Below are positions 1 through 6,460 of a DNA stretch of 10,866 nt, piece by piece (positions within the stretch are counted from its first letter, which is position 1; every line of letters begins with the position of its first letter). The DNA comes from an uncultured Eubacteriales bacterium (GTDB lineage Bacteria; Bacillota; Clostridia; Oscillospirales; QAMX01). The position numbers were made by a program, and so were the translations under genes. Below the pieces are notes generated by a model. It was not told the origin of the DNA, ran no database searches, and worked only from the letters and a program-made list of their open reading frames with translations. The stretch lies in assembly GCA_905205975.1 (NCBI GenBank), contig CAJLFQ010000074.1, forward strand, positions 1 through 10,866. Direction: 5' to 3'.

Positions 1-1
1 A

Positions 2-1132
2 TCCCAAAAAGAAATTGACCGCTTGACGTTTACCTCCGACCGGATGCACGGCTGGGGGCTGGGCGATAAAAAAATGATGCGGCGCGCCTTTGCGCTGGAC
101 AAACGAATTGAGCGCATTCGGGCTAATCAGCCGCAGCTCCAAAAAAAGGAAAAACAGCTGAACGGAAAGCTGCTGAATGCCAGCCGCTCCGGAAATGACG
201 TATTATTTGTGGATCACCTCTGCAAGTGTTTCGGAGAAAAAGCCATTGCCCATGATATCAACCTGGAGGTCAAAAAAGACGAGTCCATCGCACTGATCGG
301 CGAAAACGGCTGCGGGAAAACCACATTTCTGAAAATGCTGCTCGGAGAAGATCTGCCGGACAGCGGCTTGATCAAATGGGGCGCCAACATCAAGTTTGCT
401 TATCTGCCGCAGCAGGTGGAATTTCCGGACCCGAATGCAACGGTGCTGGAAACCGTCTGTCTGGCGTTGAACCTGACGGATGGGTCTGCGCGCAACCGGC
501 TTGGCACCTTTCATTTCCGCGGTGACGACGTCTTTAAAACGGTCTCGGTTCTCTCCGGCGGCGAAAAAAGCCGGCTGAAGCTCTGCATTTTGCTCTATCA
601 GGAAATCAACATGCTGATCCTGGACGAACCAACCAACCATCTGGACATTGCATCCCGTGAATGGATGGAGGGCCTGTTGGAGGGCTTTGAGGGCACGATG
701 ATTTTTGTTTCGCATGACCGATACTTCATCGACCGCTTCGCAACCAGCATCTGGCAGATGAAAGACGCGGCGATCACCTGCTTCCGCGGAACCTACGCAC
801 AGTACCGGCGCGCGATGGAAATGGCGCAAAGTGCGCCGCAGCCAGTGCAGGAAAAAAAGCCGAAAGAGCACCCGGTCGGACGCGAATCCCCGGGCAAGCA
901 GCTGCGCCGCGCAGAAAAGAGTCTTGCGGCAACCGAACGTGAGATTGCTGAAACAGAAGCGGCAATTGCAGCGATGCCGGCCCGATTGGAGGCTGTCGCA
1001 ACCGATCCGGATGCATTGATGCCGCTGTACGATGAACAGGCCGCACTGGAAGAACGCTTGGCCGCTTTGTATGAACGCTGGGAAAAAGAGAGCACCCTCC
1101 TCGAGGCGATCAACGCAGGGGGAAAACAATGA
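2..1132 (+). CDS. ABC-F family ATPase, C-terminal part (5' end cut by window edge)
   Basis: Partial gene: the frame is open from the first in-frame codon at position 2, and the TTG at 23 is not a credible start because the coding sequence clearly continues upstream. Counting residues from position 2, a basic linker helix (about 8-55) leads into one complete ABC ATPase domain. Its Walker A is GENGCGKTT (100-108), signature LSGGEKSR (184-191), Walker B plus D-loop LILDEPTNHLD (205-215) and H-loop histidine at 238. A charged helical C-terminal extension, probably coiled coil, covers about 295-372. The order linker, ABC2, coiled coil and the EPTNHLD motif are typical of ABC-F proteins, soluble twin-ATPase factors that act on the ribosome as translation factors or antibiotic protection proteins. 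The first ATPase domain must lie upstream. Without it I cannot choose between housekeeping (Uup/EttA/YkpA-like) and resistance subfamilies. The stop overlaps the next start (ATGA). Confidence 0.93.
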   Translation, partial: SQKEIDRLTFTSDRMHGWGLGDKKMMRRAFALDKRIERIRANQPQLQKKEKQLNGKLLNASRSGNDVLFVDHLCKCFGEKAIAHDINLEVKKDESIALIGENGCGKTTFLKMLLGEDLPDSGLIKWGANIKFAYLPQQVEFPDPNATVLETVCLALNLTDGSARNRLGTFHFRGDDVFKTVSVLSGGEKSRLKLCILLYQEINMLILDEPTNHLDIASREWMEGLLEGFEGTMIFVSHDRYFIDRFATSIWQMKDAAITCFRGTYAQYRRAMEMAQSAPQPVQEKKPKEHPVGRESPGKQLRRAEKSLAATEREIAETEAAIAAMPARLEAVATDPDALMPLYDEQAALEERLAALYERWEKESTLLEAINAGGKQ

Positions 1133-1962
1133 ACAGCCTGCGCAAAGCTTGGAAGGCCTGTCCGCTGAATGCCGCGGCAATTCTCTTCTGTCTCGTCGGT
1201 CTGCCCGTGAGTTTTTTACTGCAATCGCTGACAATCGGCATGCGCTTTTTCTGGTTTTTTGTCCGCTTTGTTCTCGCCGTCACAACGCTTTACAACCTCT
1301 GTTCCGTATGCATTGCCATGCATTTTGCCGAAAAACCCATGCGTGTTTTTCGGTGGATTGCACGCATCGCCGCCGGTGCATGGCTGGCCTCTTTTCTGGT
1401 GGTTCTCTGCTGCTTGATCGCAGCCGGTCAGCCGGAGCATCTGACGTCTGATGAGGATCCGCCCGCATTTATTACGGTGCTCGGCGCCGGACTGAATGGT
1501 ACAGAGCCGTCACTGATCCTGCGAAACCGGCTGGATCGCGCCATTGAACTCAGCCGGACGTATCCGGAAGCCAAGCTGATCCTGTGCGGCGGGCTCGGTT
1601 ATGACCATGTGATTACCGAAGCAGAGGCCATGCAGCGCTATCTGATACGAAACGGCGTGGATCCTGACAGGCTGATTTTGGAGGATGCGTCGCGTGATAC
1701 CGCAGAAAATCTGCACAACGCAAAACAGCTGATGGACCAGCTCGAAGGCGAGGGCACACATCAAAGCTGGATTGTCACATGCAGCTTTCATATGATGCGA
1801 AGCAAACTGCTGGCGGAACGATACGGTATTGAACCGCTTGCAGCGCCGGTTCCGACGCGGCCGCAGGAGTATCATTATTATCTGCGGGAATATTTTTCCC
1901 TGATGATTTACCTGATCGAAGAAACCGGCCTGACCATTGACACGTCTGGCTTAAACCTGTAA
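1129..1962 (+). CDS. SanA/YdcF-like DUF218 membrane protein
   Basis: The 277-residue protein has three hydrophobic segments near the N-terminus (about 11-35, 38-64 and 74-100) followed by a soluble DUF218 domain. Family hallmarks include VLGAGL (117-122), the following LRNRLDRAI stretch (131-139), CGG (153-155), TEAEAM (163-168), the EDASRDTAEN segment (185-194) and SFHMMRS (209-215). DUF218 proteins (E. coli SanA, ElyC and YdcF) are linked to envelope integrity and peptidoglycan or lipid-carrier metabolism, but their reaction is poorly defined. The domain most likely lies outside the membrane, as in SanA and ElyC; this is inference. The start overlaps the ABC-F stop by 4 bp, and a purine-rich AGGGGGA lies just upstream, so translational coupling is likely. 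The family is confident; the specific role is unknown. Confidence 0.9.
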   Translation: MNSLRKAWKACPLNAAAILFCLVGLPVSFLLQSLTIGMRFFWFFVRFVLAVTTLYNLCSVCIAMHFAEKPMRVFRWIARIAAGAWLASFLVVLCCLIAAGQPEHLTSDEDPPAFITVLGAGLNGTEPSLILRNRLDRAIELSRTYPEAKLILCGGLGYDHVITEAEAMQRYLIRNGVDPDRLILEDASRDTAENLHNAKQLMDQLEGEGTHQSWIVTCSFHMMRSKLLAERYGIEPLAAPVPTRPQEYHYYLREYFSLMIYLIEETGLTIDTSGLNL

Positions 1963-1980
1963 GGAAGGGGACATCCCAAA

Positions 1981-2568
1981 ATGATCTGGTGGATGATTTT
2001 GCTGGCGGTGAATCTGGCTGGCTTTCTCTCGGTTTGGCTTGGCAGCCGTTTGGGCGCTGGAACGGACAGCCGGGGACTGCGGATTTTCTGGGTGATTCTT
2101 TCATTGCTGGGCGGATCCGTCGGCGCAGCATCCGCCTTGCTGATTTTCAATCGGCGAACCAACAAAACCAATATGATGTTTTGGGTTTTTGAGATTTGCC
2201 TGTGGATTGTTCAGATTATCGTGCTGCTTTATGCACTATGTTTTCACCTCCGGGCGTTCATCTGGACTCCGATCCCGTTCTTTGACGGGAATCGATGGTT
2301 TCTTGTTTGGCTTTCTTTCATCAATCTGCTGACTTTTGCGATGTTTGGCGTCGATAAGTTCTGCGCCGTCCGGCAGAAATCGAGGATTCGGATTACGACC
2401 CTGCTGGCGCTTTCCTTCTGCGGCGGGTCCGTCGGCGGCATTTTGGGGATGATCCTGTTTCGGCACAAAATCCGGAAATCCTATTTTGCAGTCGGCCTGC
2501 CGCTGATTTTGTGCACGCAGGCAATTGTGATGCTGTACGCGGCCAATTTTGCGTGGCAATCCATTTGA
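1981..2568 (+). CDS. Membrane protein with two tandem DUF1294-like halves
   Basis: This is a 195-residue, very hydrophobic protein. Residues 114-188 match DUF1294: an N-x-L-x-F start, a G-V-D-K motif (123-126), a charged R-x-x-S-R-I stretch, then GGSVGGILGMILFRHK (148-163). Residues 10-86 repeat the pattern at a constant offset of 104 residues: NLAGF against NLLTF, GGSVGAASALLIF (44-56) against GGSVGGILGMILF (148-160), and QIIVLLYA against QAIVMLYA. The copies align without a gap for about 55 residues. The first copy has lost the GVDK motif and the basic FRHK motif. Ordinary DUF1294 proteins are about 90 residues, so this is a double-length form. Function is unknown for the whole family. The gene starts 18 nt after the DUF218 gene behind a GGAAGGGG ribosome binding site, and the shared terminator follows directly. 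Confidence 0.85.
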   Translation: MIWWMILLAVNLAGFLSVWLGSRLGAGTDSRGLRIFWVILSLLGGSVGAASALLIFNRRTNKTNMMFWVFEICLWIVQIIVLLYALCFHLRAFIWTPIPFFDGNRWFLVWLSFINLLTFAMFGVDKFCAVRQKSRIRITTLLALSFCGGSVGGILGMILFRHKIRKSYFAVGLPLILCTQAIVMLYAANFAWQSI

Positions 2569-2577
2569 AAACAATGC

Positions 2578-2617
2578 CGAAAAGCCGGCTGTCTTCCTAA
2601 AGACAGCCGGCTTTTCG
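2578..2617. terminator. Bidirectional intrinsic terminator between convergent gene groups
   Basis: A perfect 18-bp inverted repeat (2578-2595 with 2600-2617) surrounds a 4-nt loop. The arms have a GC-rich core and A/T runs at the base, so on each strand the hairpin ends in GGCTTTTCG. It lies 9 nt after the stop of the plus-strand DUF1294 gene and 8 nt after the stop of the minus-strand sigF. It therefore most likely ends transcription from both sides. Confidence 0.9.
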
Positions 2618-2625
2618 AGTTTGAT

Positions 2626-3348
2626 CTACAAAAGCTGCTGCCGCAGCTTGATGAGTGCGGAACGCTCAATGCGCGAAACCTGAACCTGACTGATGCCCAA
2701 AAGATCGGCGGTTTTTTGCTGTGTCAGATCATGCAGATAGCGGAACCGAATGATGTTTCGTTCGCGCTCCGGCAAAGCGTCAATCGATTCGGCAAGGGAA
2801 AGCCGATCCAAAACGCGTTCTTCACATGATGCCGGATCGGGCAGATTTTCCAAAACGTTATGCTCTTCATCCGGGTAGATGACAAGCGGCATCTGGTGCT
2901 CCTGCGCTGCGACTTCTTCCGGTGTCATACCGGCAGCGGCAGCGATTTCGGAAACGGTCGGTTCGCGTCCGAGCTTTTTGCCCTGATACTCTCTGGCGGC
3001 TTCGATTTTTCCGGCGGTTTCCCGGAGAGAACGGCTGACTTTGAGCGGCCCGTCGTCCCGCAGAAAGCGCCGGATTTCACCGGCAATCAATGGGACGGCA
3101 TATGTAGAAAAACGATAGGAAAGCGACAAGTCGAATTGACGAACCGCCTTCATAAAGCCGATGGACGCCAACTGAAACAGATCGTCGCTGTCAGAGCCGA
3201 TGCGGGCGGCACGGTCAGAAAAACGGCGGATGACTGCATAGATCAACCCGGTGTTCCGATCCAGCAGGGATTCCATTGCCGAGCCGTCACCGCCTTGGGC
3301 CGCACGGATCATCTCTGCCGGTGCGTATTCAAGCGCGGCCTCTGTCAT
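2626..3348 (-). CDS. sigF: RNA polymerase sporulation sigma factor F (SpoIIAC)
   Basis: This 240-residue sigma-70 family protein directs RNA polymerase to early forespore genes. Region 2 covers about 28-98, with DLFQLASIGFMKAVRQFD (56-73) for core binding and the YRFSTYAVPLIAGEIRRFLRD block (78-98) for -10 recognition. Region 3 covers about 104-150. Region 4 has LPERERNIIRFRYL followed by a helix-turn-helix ending in GISQVQVSRIERSALIKLR (218-236) that reads the -35 element. Length is close to B. subtilis SigF (about 255). Sigma G is similar, but the position directly after spoIIAA and spoIIAB settles the identity. The ATG at 3348 overlaps the spoIIAB stop by 4 bp (ATGA), which suits matched production of sigma factor and inhibitor. 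The stop is TAG. No spoVA genes follow, only the terminator. Confidence 0.96.
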   Translation of the reverse strand: MTEAALEYAPAEMIRAAQGGDGSAMESLLDRNTGLIYAVIRRFSDRAARIGSDSDDLFQLASIGFMKAVRQFDLSLSYRFSTYAVPLIAGEIRRFLRDDGPLKVSRSLRETAGKIEAAREYQGKKLGREPTVSEIAAAAGMTPEEVAAQEHQMPLVIYPDEEHNVLENLPDPASCEERVLDRLSLAESIDALPERERNIIRFRYLHDLTQQKTADLLGISQVQVSRIERSALIKLRQQLL

Positions 3349-3794
3349 TTGGCACGATTCGGGATGCGGATGATGCGCTTTAAAAGCGTCACCTTGGTTC
3401 CTTTGCCGGGTTTTGAGACAACGCTCATGCGGTCGGTGAAGCTTTGCATGATGGTGAATCCCATGCCGCTTCGTTCTTCACCGCCGGTGGTAAACATCGG
3501 TTCCATTGCTTGATCGATGTTTGGGATCCCCAAACCTTTGTCGCGAATGACAAATTCGAGCGTGTCGCCGTTCAGGATGCGCGCGGTGATGGTCACGGTT
3601 CCGTTGCCATCCGGATAGGCATGCACAATGGCGTTGGTGACCGCCTCACTGATTACGGTTTTGATGTCGGCAAGTTCTTCCAGCGTCGGATCAAGCCTGG
3701 ATGCATAGGCGGCTGCAAAGACGCGGGCAAAACTTTCGTTGATGGATGAAGCGGGAAATTCCAGCTTGGTTTTCCGGGAAGCATCTTTGTTCAT
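3345..3794 (-). CDS. spoIIAB: Anti-sigma F factor and SpoIIAA kinase, SpoIIAB
   Basis: The 149-residue GHKL-type ATPase and serine kinase binds sigma F and keeps it inactive before asymmetric division and in the mother cell. It also phosphorylates SpoIIAA. The nucleotide-binding motifs are in place: N-box EAVTNAIVHAY (50-60, with Glu50 and Asn54 expected to be catalytic and Mg-binding), G1 box DKGLGI (85-90), a flexible lid around 96-107 and G2 box RSGMGF (108-113). Length is close to B. subtilis SpoIIAB (146), with a short basic tail. The start at 3794 lies 12 nt after the spoIIAA stop, with GAGAGGGA serving as the ribosome binding site across the junction. The stop overlaps sigF. Confidence 0.96.
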   Translation of the reverse strand: MNKDASRKTKLEFPASSINESFARVFAAAYASRLDPTLEELADIKTVISEAVTNAIVHAYPDGNGTVTITARILNGDTLEFVIRDKGLGIPNIDQAMEPMFTTGGEERSGMGFTIMQSFTDRMSVVSKPGKGTKVTLLKRIIRIPNRAK

Positions 3795-3806
3795 CTGTAA
3801 TCCCTC

Positions 3807-4124
3807 TCAGTTCTCTTTCGGTGTCATTGGTATGATTTTTGAAATGCCTGCACTGACAAGAACACGGTAAGCCTGTCCAGGGACGTTTTCAACGCGGAGC
3901 GTGCCGCCGATGTACTGCATCCGGCGCCGGATTCCCATTAAAAGCGCCAGCCCGGAGCTGTCCATAAATGTCAGCCCGGACAAATCCAAGATCAGTTTGC
4001 CGGGCTGGTGATCATCCAGCAGTGCGCAGGAACGCCGGATCGCAGCAGAGGCGGCATGATGATCCAGTTCACCCGCGAATAAAAGACAGCCGCAATCTGT
4101 TCGTGTGATATATTCCACCGTCAT
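3807..4124 (-). CDS. spoIIAA: Anti-sigma F factor antagonist SpoIIAA
   Basis: The 105-residue single STAS-domain protein is the anti-anti-sigma factor of the sigma F switch. Unphosphorylated SpoIIAA binds SpoIIAB and frees sigma F. SpoIIAB phosphorylates it and the SpoIIE phosphatase (not in this window) reverses this. Diagnostic motifs are GELDHH (18-23) and FMDSSG (53-58); Ser56, directly after Asp55, corresponds to the phosphorylated serine (Ser58) of B. subtilis. It is about 12 residues shorter than the B. subtilis protein, mostly at the C-terminus. The order spoIIAA-spoIIAB-sigF supports the call. A full AAGGAGG lies upstream, although 12 nt from the ATG. Confidence 0.95.
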   Translation of the reverse strand: MTVEYITRTDCGCLLFAGELDHHAASAAIRRSCALLDDHQPGKLILDLSGLTFMDSSGLALLMGIRRRMQYIGGTLRVENVPGQAYRVLVSAGISKIIPMTPKEN

Positions 4125-4136
4125 GCGATGAAGAAA

Positions 4137-4143
4137 CCTCCTT
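4137..4143 (-). promoter_or_regulatory. spoIIAA ribosome binding site with long spacing
   Basis: On the minus strand a full AAGGAGG occurs 12 nt before the spoIIAA ATG. That is longer than the 5-9 nt seen at the other genes here. No alternative ATG, GTG or TTG lies in frame closer to it, so the ATG at 4124 remains the best start. Confidence 0.75.
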
Positions 4144-4158
4144 GGTATCTTTTCCGGT

Positions 4159-4200
4159 AAAAAAACAGCTTCAACGGCGATGATCCGTTGAAGCTGTTTT
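4159..4200 (-). terminator. Intrinsic terminator after folC, directly upstream of spoIIAA
   Basis: A perfect 16-bp inverted repeat (4162-4177 with 4185-4200) with a 7-nt loop is followed, on the minus strand, by a run of seven T (4165 down to 4159). Four of those T can pair with the A run of the other arm. The T run lies on the folC and spoIIA coding strand, so it stops transcription coming from folC. Its end is only 34 nt from the spoIIAA ATG, leaving little room for a separate promoter downstream. Confidence 0.88.
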
Positions 4201-4211
4201 CGGTTGATCTC

Positions 4212-4230
4212 CGGTACTTTAATTGTACCG
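4212..4230. repeat. Small inverted repeat between the folC stop and the terminator
   Basis: CGGTAC (4212-4217) and GTACCG (4225-4230) form a 6-bp perfect inverted repeat around a 7-nt AT-rich spacer, 11 nt past the folC stop. It could be a weak second hairpin before the main terminator or a small protein-binding site. Nothing in the sequence decides between these. Confidence 0.4.
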
Positions 4231-4241
4231 CAGACGGTTTG

Positions 4242-5570
4242 TCAGATTATGTTGTATTTCGCGTTGTCCTGCATCAAATACTGCATGGTTTCCTTGCAAC
4301 GCCCCAGGAAGGAAAGGGAACCGCAGCAAAGGACGACATCATCCGGACCGGCAAAGCGCAGCGCGGAGATGAGCGCCATTTGGGGGCGCTGTGCAATGCA
4401 GACCAGCGGTGCTTTGCCGGATGCCAGCGCCGCCGTTTCGCGTGCAGGCAGCGCCCTATGTGACGGCGGTGTTGTTGCGATAAAAACGTGGCTGCGCCGT
4501 GCGATTTCGGGGATGCACTTGGCATAGTCTTTGTCGCGGAACATCCCCATAACGGTGATGATTCGACGGTCTTTGAGGAGAGAATCCATGGTTTGGCAAA
4601 GCTTTTCAACGCCGTCCGGGTTGTGCGCGCCATCCAAGAGGACACAGGGCGCATCATAAATCTTTTCCATACGCGCCGCCATCGGCTTGCCGGCAATACC
4701 GGCGGCAATCGCAGCATCGTCAATCGCGTATCCTGCCTTTGCAAGCAGATGCAGCGTTTCGATTGCGCTCAGGGCGTTTTTGGCAAAATGAACGCCGGGC
4801 ATCTTCGTCCAGTATTCATTTCCACGGTATGTGAAGCGTGTGCCGTTCAGGTCTACGCTCAAGACGGCAAAATCAGATAAATCGGGGACGATCAGCTGAG
4901 AACCGGCAGCTGCGCACGCGGCGCGAATGGTTTCGAGCGCTTCCGGTGCCTGCTCGGCGTATGTCACAACCGGGCAGCCGTCCTTGATAATCCCGCATTT
5001 TTCGGCGGCGATTTTCGAGAGTGTGCCGCCAAGGACAGCCATATGGTCGTATGAAACGGACATAATCACAGCGGCAAGCGGCTTCTGAATAATGTTGGTT
5101 GCGTCGTAGCGCCCGCCAAGCCCGGTTTCCAGCACGGCAAAATCGCAGCCGGCTTGCTGATAGATCAGAAATGCAGCCGCCGTCACGATTTCAAATTCAG
5201 TCGGGATGCCTTCTCCGGCAGCCTCCATCGCATCTGCCGCCGCCTTGACGGAGAAGATTGCATTGGCCAAACTTGCTTCATCCGCGGGCTGCATATTGAC
5301 CTGAATCCGCTCCGCAAACATTTCAACGGATGGGGAAACATACATGCCCGTCTGATAACCAGCAGCCGTCAGCGCACCGGCGATCATGGCGGTTGTGCTG
5401 CCTTTGCCGTTGGTACCGGCGACGTGAATACATTTCAGCTTGTCTTGTGGGTTGCCCAGGCGTTCCAAAAGGCGGCCGATCTGCGCCAAACCGAGTTTTG
5501 AGCCAAAGCGCTCGCGTGAGACGACGTAAGCCAGTGCATTTTCGTAGGGGGTGGAATGTGTTTGATCCAT
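4242..5570 (-). CDS. folC: Folylpolyglutamate synthase / dihydrofolate synthase
   Basis: The 442-residue cytosolic Mur-ligase-like enzyme adds glutamate to dihydropteroate and/or to folates with ATP, keeping folates in the cell and active. Visible motifs are the P-loop GTNGKGST (52-59), FEIVTAAAF (126-134), ETGLGGRYDATN (148-159) and the SYDHMAVLG segment (173-181) of the central domain. The C-terminal domain has LLDGAHNPDG (311-320) and GSLSFLGR (427-434). The segment KPMAARMEKI (295-304) stands where many homologues have a W-P-G-R-x-E motif, a modest departure. Length fits FolC (about 420-440). AAGGAG lies 9 nt before the ATG. The gene follows the membrane protein by 42 nt, so they are probably cotranscribed. 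Whether it has both activities cannot be told from sequence alone. Confidence 0.95.
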   Translation of the reverse strand: MDQTHSTPYENALAYVVSRERFGSKLGLAQIGRLLERLGNPQDKLKCIHVAGTNGKGSTTAMIAGALTAAGYQTGMYVSPSVEMFAERIQVNMQPADEASLANAIFSVKAAADAMEAAGEGIPTEFEIVTAAAFLIYQQAGCDFAVLETGLGGRYDATNIIQKPLAAVIMSVSYDHMAVLGGTLSKIAAEKCGIIKDGCPVVTYAEQAPEALETIRAACAAAGSQLIVPDLSDFAVLSVDLNGTRFTYRGNEYWTKMPGVHFAKNALSAIETLHLLAKAGYAIDDAAIAAGIAGKPMAARMEKIYDAPCVLLDGAHNPDGVEKLCQTMDSLLKDRRIITVMGMFRDKDYAKCIPEIARRSHVFIATTPPSHRALPARETAALASGKAPLVCIAQRPQMALISALRFAGPDDVVLCCGSLSFLGRCKETMQYLMQDNAKYNII

Positions 5571-5612
5571 TTGAGACAGCTCCTTTTTCTCGATGAAAGG
5601 GTTTGAAATTGG

Positions 5613-6440
5613 TCAGTTATCTGTTGATTCCACTTTCGAAGCAGGGAAAGCGATATGGTCTATGAGAAGCCCGAACAGATAGCTGATGAGACCGGCGGCG
5701 AGCGCCGAAAAAGTCAGACATGCGAGAGACAGCCATGAAGTAAGCCCACCGGCGTGGATGCCGAAAGCAGCCCAGCTGATCGGCGGAACGGATAAAGCGT
5801 TGAGCGTTGTCCAGTGGCGGGTGAAGAGATCTGCAAAAAATCCGCCCTCTGCGGTTGACGTCAGCTGACAAATGAGCAGGTAAATCAGTCCAACGGCAGC
5901 AGGAATCAGCACAAGGCAGGACCCGATCACAGCAAACGTGCGGCGGCTGCGAATCCGTTTGACAAAGAAGACAGCAATCAGCGATAAAACAGCGGCAGCA
6001 CAGAGCGGGAGAATTGAGAACGTCAATGTCACATACAGCAGGCGGATAAAGAGCCAGAGACTCCATGCATGCGCATTTGCAGCAAACAGAATGGTGGCCG
6101 GCAGCAAGCAGAGAAGCGTGATAACCGCTGTGCCAAACCAGGCAAACAGAGCGTTCGCCAGAAAGTGACGGCGGGTATGTCCGGCTGCTTCATCCGGGAG
6201 CACGCGGGATAAAATGATAAAGAAGCCGCCTGCGGCAGCCAGCGTAGCCGCGCAGAAAGCAGACAAATCCAGCGGCAGGGAATCGTATCCAAAGTCAACG
6301 GCAGCTTTGAAAAACGCATGAAAACTTACCAGAAAACCGGCAAGCAAAGCCACAACAGCCACAGAAAAGAGAATGCGCCAAGGACTGCGGAGAGAAAAAA
6401 CATTTCGAAGCCGCAGCTCGAAGATTTGCCAGGTCGTCAT
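5613..6440 (-). CDS. Multi-pass membrane protein, unidentified (faintly ABC-2 permease-like)
   Basis: I do not recognise this 275-residue protein. It has at least six hydrophobic segments, roughly 22-46, 58-80, 93-121, 126-160 (long enough for one or two passes), 168-192 and 236-260. Short basic stretches lie between them, for example HTRRHF (88-93) and KRIRSRR (161-167). The first 20 residues form a polar, amphipathic-looking stretch (FELRLRNVF), as often precedes TM1 of ABC-2-type exporter permeases. The overall look is compatible with half of such a permease, but no diagnostic motif is present and no ATPase gene is adjacent. GGAGG sits 5 nt before the ATG, the start is 20 nt after recG and folC follows after 42 nt, so it is probably part of that transcription unit. 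Coding status is supported by the ribosome binding site and hydrophobic periodicity. Confidence 0.75.
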   Translation of the reverse strand: MTTWQIFELRLRNVFSLRSPWRILFSVAVVALLAGFLVSFHAFFKAAVDFGYDSLPLDLSAFCAATLAAAGGFFIILSRVLPDEAAGHTRRHFLANALFAWFGTAVITLLCLLPATILFAANAHAWSLWLFIRLLYVTLTFSILPLCAAAVLSLIAVFFVKRIRSRRTFAVIGSCLVLIPAAVGLIYLLICQLTSTAEGGFFADLFTRHWTTLNALSVPPISWAAFGIHAGGLTSWLSLACLTFSALAAGLISYLFGLLIDHIAFPASKVESTDN

Positions 6441-6460
6441 AAAAACCTCCAGATCAAAGA

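Noticed and set aside
23..25. TTG at 23 as the start of the ABC-F gene
   Set aside because: The frame is open to the window edge with linker-like sequence, there is no ribosome binding site, and an ABC-F protein should carry another ATPase domain upstream.
203..1234. Long minus-strand open frame (343 codons) opposite the ABC-F gene
   Set aside because: It is antisense to a clear ATPase with all its motifs, its translation is rich in Cys, Arg, His and Phe without domain structure, and it crosses into the next gene. It is a shadow frame.
2860..3513. Plus-strand open frame of 217 codons opposite sigF and spoIIAB
   Set aside because: It spans the overlap of two well-identified genes on the other strand and has no domain-like sequence of its own.
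4162..4200. Minus-strand TTGAAG with a 17-nt spacer to AAGATA as a sigma-A promoter for spoIIAA
   Set aside because: The -35-like hexamer is part of the terminator stem and the -10-like hexamer matches the consensus at only two positions.
4261..4300. Possible sigma-H -35 element (AGGAAAC on the minus strand at 4288-4294) for spoIIA
   Set aside because: The matching -10 position reads TGATG rather than GAAT, and transcripts starting there would have to cross the folC terminator. The match is too weak to annotate.
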